A DNA stretch of 64,000 nucleotides, taken from the NCBI RefSeq assembly GCF_902170785.1, contig NZ_CABHYG010000001.1, positions 248,001-312,000 on the forward strand, read 5' to 3'. This document shows positions 1-7,974 of the stretch, in pieces. Each line of letters starts with the position of its first letter. Position 1 is the stretch's first letter. The translations under genes and the position numbers were made by a program. Source of the stretch: Yersinia proxima. GTDB taxonomy: Bacteria; Pseudomonadota; Gammaproteobacteria; Enterobacterales; Enterobacteriaceae. Below the pieces are notes generated by a model. The model was given only the letters and a program-made list of their open reading frames with translations, was not told the DNA's origin and did no database searches.

Positions 1-1041
1 GTCTGCACTTTCTCCTATTAATGCCATGGGTGAGTCAAAATGACCTTTCCTGCCCTGATTTGAAATCCACCAGGTTTCAAATCCGGCGCGTGAAGCGAGC
101 GTAACGATATTGTTATTGAGTTCTGCCGCATTACCGCGACTACGGGCCAGTGTATTGGTCAGGGAAAGTACGGTGGAGGGCCCTGCAGAGATATAATGGG
201 TAAACAGCGTGGCTGGTGTGTTATCAAGCCATGGCGTGTTGGGATACTTTTCCCCGTAGGCATGCAGATAATCGCGGCGTGCGCTTTCTCCGATAACCAG
301 AATGTAGGTTTTGTGCTGACCCGGTAAAGAGACCGGCTTCCAAATGCTACCCGTGGTCATTATTCTGGCGAAGTACTGATTGTTGTCACGTACTGCCAGG
401 TAAGACGTATAGATGTCATGAATAAAACGTATCTCAGGTAATCCGCTGCTGAGCACTCGCCCCTGTCGGAGCGGTGACCATAATGCAGAAGCAACGAAGA
501 ATATGACCAGAAAACTGTAAACGCCCCGTGTGAAGGGTACGCTTTTATGCCCGGAAAACGATGACACGATAGTAGCTATACCGGAGACAATAACAGACGC
601 AGATAGTAGCCAGGCGGCTGTCGGGATATTACCGACGAACTCATGGGCTTCATTCGTACTGGTGTACATCAGCGAGCCAATGACATTGATATCCGGGAAG
701 CCATAGTTAATGCCAACCGGCGCATAAAATGCACCAGCCAGTGTAAATACCATCACCACGCAACGGTAAATTATTTTCCCTGCATATCTGAGCAGTAATA
801 ATCCGGATAAAGCTGAAAAGACATAGATTAATTTATATTGATACCCCAGTGCGTAATGCAGAAGTAATACCCATAACAGCAGGTACAGATTTTCTCTGTT
901 AATTTGTCTGTGACGCCGATACGCTGGGCAGTCACGGTGATGTCTATATTGCGATTTATCAGGAACTGTCTTTGTTACTTTCAGAAAGCGGTGGGCCAGC
1001 TGACATTTAAGCCCCAGAGCTGATAGATAAGATGAATGACA
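1..1041 (-). pseudogene. Phosphoethanolamine transferase (sulfatase fold), no start codon, runs off the window
   Basis: The reverse strand is open from 1041 to the window edge. It reads as an inner-membrane phosphoethanolamine transferase of the EptA/CptA type, enzymes that decorate lipid A or core with PEtN. Visible are hydrophobic helices around 910-720 and 600-480, the linker YAPVGINYGFPDINVIGSL typical of the family, the metal-site motif VIGESARRDY, and SAGPSTVLSL, whose Thr is the expected PEtN-accepting nucleophile. Upstream an in-frame TAA sits at 1042-1044. No ATG, GTG or TTG occurs before the second membrane helix, so the 5' end appears to be lost. The catalytic C-terminal half lies beyond base 1. 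The break is near the decayed integrase, which suggests an island-edge deletion. Family call is firm; loss of function is inferred. Confidence 0.7.
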
Positions 1042-1280
1042 TTATTGAGAGTCACGATTCGGGGATGTTGGTAAAACCATCTGAACTGCTGTTCTTCAAC
1101 CTATTTTTCTTTAGTAAATTCACTTAAAATTGTAAAAACTATCTTCTTTTAACTCATTGATATATTAATGTTATTAATCAAAATTTATTGAGTATATAAA
1201 GTAGATCTATTGTAATTTATATATTTATAATTCAATGAATTAGATTTGATTGGCGAGTCCGGTAAGCGAACATTGCTGAA

Positions 1281-2112
1281 TTGAGGACAAGGGATCTGCT
1301 TGTACCAATCAAAGCAGTCGAGTCATCCGGGCGGCTCGAAGTCGCCGCTCGTTTACAGCAACGAACTACCGCGATTATGCACTTTGCCGTTCAGAGCGGC
1401 TTAATCGACTATAACCCCGCGCAAGAGATTGCCGGTGCGATTGCTACGGCGAAAAGACAGCATCGTGCTGCTCTGGAACTTAATCGCATTCCTGAATTAC
1501 TTCACCACATCGATCACTATTCTGGCAGGCCGTTAACTCGACTGGCAGTTGAACTCACTTTGTTGGTTTTCATCCGTTCAAGTGAGCTGCGTTTTGCCCG
1601 CTGGTCAGAAGTGGGTTTTGAAACGGCCATGTGGACGATTCCGGGTGAGCGTGAACCACTTGAAGGAGTTAAGCATTCTCAACGTGGTTCAAAGATACGG
1701 ACTCCTCATCTTGTTCCTTTGTCGCGGCAGGCTCTAGGCGTTTTGGAAAAGATCAAAAGCATGAGTGGGAATCGAGAGCTGATTTTTGTAGGCGATCACG
1801 GTCCGCGTAAAACCATGAGTGAGAATACGGTGAACAAGGCTCTGCGAGTGATGGGTTATGACACGGAAACGGAAGTATGTGGGCATGGTTTCAGGACGAT
1901 GGCGTGTAGTTCGTTGATTGAGTCGGGGTTGTGGTCGAGGGATGCGGTAGAGAGGCAGATGAGCCATCAGGAGCGCTGCTTATATTCATAAGGCGGAACA
2001 TCTTGGGGAACGGAGGTTGATGTTACAGTGGTGGGCGGATTATTTGGATGCGAATCGCAATGAGGCTATATCACCTTATCTGTATGCAAAGATTAATGAA
2101 CCATTATCCTGA
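1281..2112 (+). pseudogene. P4-type tyrosine integrase, N-truncated and frameshifted
   Basis: The frame from 1281 matches the core-binding and catalytic parts of P4-like prophage or island integrases. It has the catalytic Arg in FIRSSELRFARW, the lysine-containing beta region leading to HLVPLSRQA, and the HGFR box. The usual N-terminal arm-binding domain (about 150 residues) is absent; the frame starts in the DLLVPIKAVE segment. After MSHQER the frame shifts and stops at 1991. The expected C-terminus with the nucleophile Tyr (YIHKAEHLGERR, then WWADYLDANRN) continues in another frame to a TGA at 2110-2112. The junction lacks the residues that normally lie between QER and AAYIHKA, consistent with a small non-multiple-of-three deletion of about 14 bp. 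It cannot make an active recombinase. It marks this region as an integrated island; no tRNA attachment site is in the window. Confidence 0.85.
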
Positions 2113-2159
2113 TTGAATATAAACAGCCATTCAGTTATTTATTTATGAAATGGCTGTTT

Positions 2160-2634
2160 ATATTCATGTTGTGCACTGTAACGTCAACGGCAGTACGACC
2201 ACCAGGCAACCTTCCTCCTTCAGGGCGGACTTCAACATATTTTGATAATGCTCTTGTTTGATGGCTTCGCTGCGCCGGAGGCCATGTGTAACGTGGTTTA
2301 GAGTAAGTAATGTTGGTGATTTATCCAGAGATAGATTCTTCTAGTCACTAACATAAATTGATAACTGTTGGCTAACAACGCTGGACGGCCCTCTGCCAAC
2401 GGCGAAGATAATCGGCCAGGTGTTGAAGGTGGCATATTCTTCCAGCAGCCAAGTGGATTTGCCGACATTGCTGCCCGTGCTTGCTAGGCTCATCATAAAA
2501 ATTAATCGCTTAAACGCGGCTCTTGGATTGGATTTTATACTGCCTATTTTATCATCCAGCCAAAACACATAACCCATGTGAATGTTATGGTTTTTATGCT
2601 TGTTCTTCAGCTCAGTCACGGTATGATTTAACAA
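2160..2634 (-). pseudogene. Remnant of an unrecognised gene with a P-loop-like segment
   Basis: On the reverse strand a frame starting near 2634 contains MSLASTGSNVGKSTWLLEEY, which resembles a Walker A loop (GSNVGKST), followed by FAVGRGPSSVVSQQL. It meets a TAG at 2341-2343. The same frame then continues downstream with protein-like sequence (HVTHGLRRSEAIKQEHYQ, ALKEEGCLVVVLPL) until a stop near 2168. This reads like one gene interrupted by a nonsense codon, or the surviving 3' part of an ATPase-like gene from the island. I cannot assign a family. The neighbours are the broken integrase and another broken gene, so decay is plausible. Low confidence: the upper part could be a chance open frame. 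Confidence 0.3.
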
Positions 2635-2690
2635 TTCGCCCTTCAGTTTATGCTTTTTGCCTTTGCTAATAAAGAAGCAACTCGGGAAGC

Positions 2691-3250
2691 ATGATCAGCT
2701 ATCAATATCTTGAAATGGCTTATCAAATGTCAACTTACCCCGGTGATATGAGACTGATGCGTAACCAGCATTTTATTTGTTATGGTCGATGCGGGAAGGT
2801 AGCCGAAATTGTTAGTGAAAAAAACATCAATGTTGAGGCGAAAAATAGTTGGCAGCCGTCTTTATCAGGTGGTGAAGAGATGTGTATTCATGTTGTTGTT
2901 CGTCAGGGACGGTTCACTATTTATTGGAAAGGCGACTACCACATCACAGTGTGTGCTCAAATAGTAAACACGCTGTAGATATGGCCTATCCTGCACGGTT
3001 TTAAGACCGTCTCATTTGCTGCCGTGGTTGATGAAGTTGAAAAAACACGTTCGGGAAAGTTAAGCAGACGCTAAGCAATGCACTACAGGAAGGTTTACCC
3101 CCTGAGTCCCGTCTTGCCGAGAGTATCGCTGAAAAGTGCCTCGAAAAATATGATGAATATTTATCGGAGACGTTTCTGGCGCGGGAGTATGGGTTACGGG
3201 TTTTTGACGTTGAGCGTGTGACAGAGTGGCTGCAGGGGCATTTATATTAA
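2691..3250 (+). pseudogene. Disrupted unknown gene directly upstream of the helicase-nuclease gene
   Basis: An open frame from 2691 ends at a TAG (2976-2978). The same frame carries on with coherent protein sequence (ILHGFKTVSFAAVVDEVEK) to about 3059. There a one-base shift is needed to reach the frame encoding LSNALQEGLPPESRLAESIA and ending REYGLRVFDVERVTEWLQGH, with TAA at 3248-3250. That stop is only 11 bases before the ATG of the helicase-nuclease gene, so this looks like the first gene of the same operon, now broken by one nonsense and one frameshift mutation. The products resemble nothing I recognise. The 2691 start is uncertain. Sequencing error is an alternative for the frameshift. 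Confidence 0.4.
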
Positions 3251-3261
3251 GGGGAAGAAGA

Positions 3262-6200
3262 ATGAGAAAAAGCTGGACTATAGAGGAAGATTATAAGCTG
3301 CTTACCTTGATACGTCAGCACTTTTCCGCGTTAGTCAGCCATAACCGGCTAAATGCCACAATGCCATTTAGCCAGCAGCTCCACGATGCATTTGACTCAC
3401 CTGATCGCGATGCCGCAGCATTGCTGTATCGACTCGAACAGGCAAAAATCCTGGGATTTGCCAGCCGTCCTAGAGGCGATCCCACTAAACAGCTGTTTCG
3501 CTGTCTGATAAACAATGATTTGGCGCTATACGATTACAGCCTCACCTTTCCCACTCTCAGAAAAGCATTGCATCCAGATACCGTTGCGGCCGCGCTAAAC
3601 TACTTCACTATTAGCAATCCGCACGAGCCACTGTCCAATACTATTAATGAAATCGCGACAACCTTGCATCTTGTCCCAATGCAGGTGGAAAAGATTCTGA
3701 TCGAAAGCGGCCAAATAACCATCAATAGCTATCGTAAGTGTGAACGTGTTGGCGAGAAAACTATCAATAATAATCTGCAAGATCTTATCTCCAGACAAAT
3801 TCCTGACGTAAATCTAGTTGAAGATATTAACGCTTGTCGCGCCCAAGTCTCTCAACTTTACCACGTACATGAACGTGATAGTGCTGAGGTCATCTTCAGT
3901 TCCGATGGCACGGGATTCGGTAAAAGCTATGGAGTGATTCAAGGGTATGTCGAATATCTGGAGCGCTTCGTCAAAACCCAAAAGCCAGATGATCTATTTC
4001 CCGAAGTTGGCTTTACCAACCTGCTGTTCATGTCGCCGCAAAAATCACAAATTGACCTAGACAGCAGCCAGAAAGATAAAATTCTTGCCTCTGGCGGCGA
4101 ATTCGTTTGCGTTCTCTCTCGTAAGGATATTGCCGACCTTGACTTTATGGACTGGGCTTCTGGCCTGAAAAACCGCGACCGCTATATTCAGTGGTACGAA
4201 GGGGCGAAAGGCAGCAAATATATCGGCGGTGCCATGCGTTCGCTCAATTATCATGTCTCACAAATTGATCGCTGTGAAGATCAGTTAAAAAAGCTAGCAA
4301 CATACGGTACTCAGGATACCAACTACGAAAGAGAAATTCTCGAAGAGCAGCTAAAAAACTGCCGTCACAGCATCCGCAATACGATTGAGTCGGCCTGTAA
4401 ATTGCTATTTGGACCAGATAGTGAAAAAACCTCCATTAAAGAGTACATTCGTCGCGGACTCTTGGCGCGCCAAGAGCGAATGCAAAACGCGGAAACAGCA
4501 CGAAAACCAGGAACGCCTGAACCTAAGATAAGCATACACGAAGTCTACTTCGAGCTTATCAAACAGGTATTGCCTTTCGAAGTTTGCCAGTACCGCCCGT
4601 CGGTGCTATTAATGACCACGAATAAGTTCGACACATCAACTTACCGGCTGGCGCCTCGTCAGCGGGGCGAAGGTGTGCGTTTTGAGTCCGTAGGTTTTGA
4701 TTTGCTGATTGGCGGCAAGCTGAAACCCAAAGATCCACAGATCAGCACCGTTGCGGCAGCCGGTCATGCCGGGCAGGTTGCCTATCTTCGAGACGAACAC
4801 TTCAGACGCAATCCAGACTGTACTTTTCGCCAGAAAAATATTCGCTTTACGGTGATCATTGATGAACTACATGAAGCCTATACCCGTCTTGAAGAAACAT
4901 GCCATGTGAAACTGATCACACAGGAAAATAACCTGGCACACGTTATTTCCGTCGCAGGACGTATTCACAATGCGGTACTCAGCCTGGAGCGACGGAACAA
5001 GCCAAAAGAAGCTCAAACGACCTTTGAGCAAGAGATGGTCAAATTCATCACCACCCTGCGCGACCTACTGGCAGAGAAGTGTGAACTTTCATCCGGTACG
5101 ACGCTGGGATCGATCCTTGAGATGTTTCGAGACCAGTTAGGGGCATTTGAAGTCAACGGCGATGCCGCCGAACGTATCATCTCAATCACCCGGAACGTGT
5201 TCAGTTTTAACCCCAAAATGTACGTCAATGAAGAGGGGCTGAAACGCATTCGTATGCGCAACAGCGAAGGCGACATAACGCGCACCGAGCTGTATTACGA
5301 AGTTGAAAATGATGCCAGTGACACCAATCCCACCTTGCACGACCTGTTCCAGTTGGTCTCCGTCATCCTTGCCGCCTGCTCTGAAATCACCAACCGACAC
5401 TTTAAGCGCTGGGTAAAGAATGGCGGCCAGGATAACTCCAGCAGCCAGAATACGCCTTTGGGCCAGTTTGTTGACGCAGCCAATAACGTAGCCGGCGTGG
5501 TGCGACATATCTTCGATCGTACCACCGATAAAAACTTGTTGATTGAGCATTTCTACACTTACCTGCAACCCAAAACCGTATTTACAATGACGCCGATAGC
5601 TGAACTCAATTACGTAAATAGGGGAGCCGAGCGCACAATTATTCTGGCGTTCGAAATGGATCTGGTACAAGAGTTGCCCGAAGTCATGCTGCTGCGTTTA
5701 TTAATTGGCACGCACAATAAAGTGATTGGGCTTAGTGCCACCAGCGGTTTCAGCCACACCAAAAACGGTAACTTCAATCGTCACTTCTTGGCACGCTATA
5801 GCCGTGACCTTGTATATCGGGTAGTTGAACGCGAAAAAGCAGATATTGATACGCTTAAAGCATTACGCGGGTTGAGGGCCAGTATCCGCAACGTCGATTT
5901 CACAGTATTTGATGATAACCAACTCAAATTGAGCGATCTCTACCAAAACTGCGAGCTCTTTCGTAGGACATATGACGACTTTTTCGAAGCCCTGAAGAAA
6001 CCGCTGGAATACGCCCTGAGAAGCTCTCACAAATCGCGCCAGTACCACCGGGAGTTAGAAGCGTTATTGCTTGCCGCCTACGAGGGTAAAAATAGCCTGA
6101 TTCTGTCACTTTCAGGTGCGTTTAAGAGGGCATTTATCAGCGCCTGGCGCACGAATCAATCCGACTGGCGTCAGCAGTACGGTATGTGCTCCCGGTGCGA

Positions 6201-7974
6201 TGGAAAAGATAACAGTAAAAAACATGATCAGATACTAACTTTTACCCCATTTAAAGGGCGTCACACGATTCATTTGGTCTTTTTCGATTCACCGTTAGCC
6301 AATGTCGAAGATATCAGGCAAGAAACTTATATCCAGAACAGCAACACCGTACTGGTATTTATGAGCAGCTACAAAAGTGCGGGCACCGGCCTCAACTACT
6401 TCGTTAAATACCATGACGGCGATATTAATGATACGAATGCATCGCGTCTGGATGTCGATTTTCAACGCTTAGTGCTCATCAACTCTTCGTTTTATAGTGA
6501 AGTAAAGGACAACAGCGGTAATCTCAATACATTACCCAACTATGTCACTGTACTTAAACACTACGCCGATGACGATATTACCGTCCACAAGCTGGCCGAT
6601 TTCAGCGTTAATTTCGCCCAAGGTGAAAATTATCGCCTGCTGATGGCCGAACATGATATGAGCTTGTTCAAAGTCGTCGTGCAGGCCGTAGGCCGTGTCG
6701 AGCGCCGCGACACTCTATTGAAAACAGAAATCTTTTTACCTCGCGACGTGTTCCGTAATGTCGCATTCCAGTTCGCCGCTATCAGTGAAGACATCGGCAA
6801 TGAGGTAGTATCAGAAAGCATGTCCTTGCTTAACCACCGCCTTATGGAGGAGTGCGAAAAACTGAGTCAGAGCCACTCATTTAGTGATACTGAACAGCGG
6901 CATGCGTTTGAACAGGCTATCGTAGCAAATGGTCGCCGCATCGATGCAGTTCACAAACGAGTCCTGAAAACCGACTGGATAAATCAGGTACGCGCCAGCA
7001 ATGTCGATTATCTCGCACTGTGTAATTTATTCCGCGATCCTGACTCCTTTTCCGACCCCCAACGATGGCAGGAAAAACTCCAGGCTAATCCCTTGTATGC
7101 CGACAATCGTCAAATGCAGTCCATCCACAACGCCTTGTTTATCGATCGTCGGCAAGGGAATCAAACTATTTTACTTTGCCACAAGCGCGGCTCGGATGGA
7201 CTTGCCCACAGAGATTATTCCGCCCTGTCGGACTTTGCTGGCGGTGCCAAAGCATATCAGCCAGAACTCACTATCTTTCCACAGTACAGAAACGATGTTG
7301 ATTTTACTTCCGGCAACGTGGTCGGTGAATTGATTACTGAATGCGACAGAATCCAAAAAACGGCATTCGAAAAATGGGTGCCAAACCCCAGACTGGTTCC
7401 ATTGCTCAAAGGTAATGTCGGCGAATTTCTTTTTGATAAGGTGCTGAAACATTATGGTGTGACACCTCTCACCGACCAACAAGTGTTTGAGCGCCTTGCT
7501 CCGTTGGTATATGAATTCTTTGACCGCTTTATTGAAGTGGGCGACGACCTACTCTGCATCGACGTTAAGCGCTGGGCGACACAGTTGGACGATTTGACAC
7601 GGGCAAAAGAAACGCTTGAGAAAAGCGACAACAAGATTTGCCAGATCCGAAATATCGCCAGCCAAAAGGCAGATACAGAAGGGCAGAAACAGATTCAGAC
7701 TGTGCTGGCAGGCCGTTATGAGCGCATTCGATTTGTCTATCTGAACGTTGCTTACAGCCTGAACCCCAATAATCTGATGTGGCAGGATAACGTGGATCAC
7801 ACGATCCACTACCTCAACCTATTGCAAACCGACTACCAGTATTATCAGCCAAAAAATCGAGAGAGCGGACGCGCTCTGGAAAGCTCGAAACTGCGCGCCA
7901 CGTTGGACATTAACCCGATGTTACGAACCCTACTGGGTATAGAAGGATTACCGACTAAAGGAAAAGATTCATGA
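3262..7974 (+). CDS. SF2 helicase fused to a C-terminal PD-(D/E)XK nuclease, candidate anti-mobile-element defence protein
   Basis: About 1570 residues. I chose the ATG at 3262, preceded by AAGGGGAAGAAG, over the in-frame GTG at 3226. Residues 1-200 form an N-terminal extension rich in short helices. Helicase motifs follow: Walker A GTGFGKS (216-222), Walker B DELH (534-537), SAT (825-827), a GTGLN segment and the motif VI-like QAVGRVERR (1141-1149). The spacing between motifs I and II is unusually long (about 310 residues). The C-terminus has the nuclease pattern E1388 (NVGEFLFDK), D1421 (FFDRFIEV) and D1434-V-K1436 (CIDVKRW). It therefore probably unwinds and cuts DNA. Its stop overlaps the next gene's start (ATGA). 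Helicase-plus-nuclease with a roughly 700-residue partner recalls the DdmDE plasmid-elimination pair by architecture only; this protein is longer and I have no alignment. Confidence 0.75.
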   Translation: MRKSWTIEEDYKLLTLIRQHFSALVSHNRLNATMPFSQQLHDAFDSPDRDAAALLYRLEQAKILGFASRPRGDPTKQLFRCLINNDLALYDYSLTFPTLRKALHPDTVAAALNYFTISNPHEPLSNTINEIATTLHLVPMQVEKILIESGQITINSYRKCERVGEKTINNNLQDLISRQIPDVNLVEDINACRAQVSQLYHVHERDSAEVIFSSDGTGFGKSYGVIQGYVEYLERFVKTQKPDDLFPEVGFTNLLFMSPQKSQIDLDSSQKDKILASGGEFVCVLSRKDIADLDFMDWASGLKNRDRYIQWYEGAKGSKYIGGAMRSLNYHVSQIDRCEDQLKKLATYGTQDTNYEREILEEQLKNCRHSIRNTIESACKLLFGPDSEKTSIKEYIRRGLLARQERMQNAETARKPGTPEPKISIHEVYFELIKQVLPFEVCQYRPSVLLMTTNKFDTSTYRLAPRQRGEGVRFESVGFDLLIGGKLKPKDPQISTVAAAGHAGQVAYLRDEHFRRNPDCTFRQKNIRFTVIIDELHEAYTRLEETCHVKLITQENNLAHVISVAGRIHNAVLSLERRNKPKEAQTTFEQEMVKFITTLRDLLAEKCELSSGTTLGSILEMFRDQLGAFEVNGDAAERIISITRNVFSFNPKMYVNEEGLKRIRMRNSEGDITRTELYYEVENDASDTNPTLHDLFQLVSVILAACSEITNRHFKRWVKNGGQDNSSSQNTPLGQFVDAANNVAGVVRHIFDRTTDKNLLIEHFYTYLQPKTVFTMTPIAELNYVNRGAERTIILAFEMDLVQELPEVMLLRLLIGTHNKVIGLSATSGFSHTKNGNFNRHFLARYSRDLVYRVVEREKADIDTLKALRGLRASIRNVDFTVFDDNQLKLSDLYQNCELFRRTYDDFFEALKKPLEYALRSSHKSRQYHRELEALLLAAYEGKNSLILSLSGAFKRAFISAWRTNQSDWRQQYGMCSRCDGKDNSKKHDQILTFTPFKGRHTIHLVFFDSPLANVEDIRQETYIQNSNTVLVFMSSYKSAGTGLNYFVKYHDGDINDTNASRLDVDFQRLVLINSSFYSEVKDNSGNLNTLPNYVTVLKHYADDDITVHKLADFSVNFAQGENYRLLMAEHDMSLFKVVVQAVGRVERRDTLLKTEIFLPRDVFRNVAFQFAAISEDIGNEVVSESMSLLNHRLMEECEKLSQSHSFSDTEQRHAFEQAIVANGRRIDAVHKRVLKTDWINQVRASNVDYLALCNLFRDPDSFSDPQRWQEKLQANPLYADNRQMQSIHNALFIDRRQGNQTILLCHKRGSDGLAHRDYSALSDFAGGAKAYQPELTIFPQYRNDVDFTSGNVVGELITECDRIQKTAFEKWVPNPRLVPLLKGNVGEFLFDKVLKHYGVTPLTDQQVFERLAPLVYEFFDRFIEVGDDLLCIDVKRWATQLDDLTRAKETLEKSDNKICQIRNIASQKADTEGQKQIQTVLAGRYERIRFVYLNVAYSLNPNNLMWQDNVDHTIHYLNLLQTDYQYYQPKNRESGRALESSKLRATLDINPMLRTLLGIEGLPTKGKDS

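Noticed and set aside
1086-1280. A tRNA attachment site for the integrase
   Set aside because: No cloverleaf or tRNA 3' end is visible in this AT-rich stretch or elsewhere in the window.
5182-5670. A 162-codon reverse open frame inside the helicase-nuclease gene
   Set aside because: It lies wholly opposite a strong coding region, has no ribosome site and resembles no protein; it is a shadow frame.
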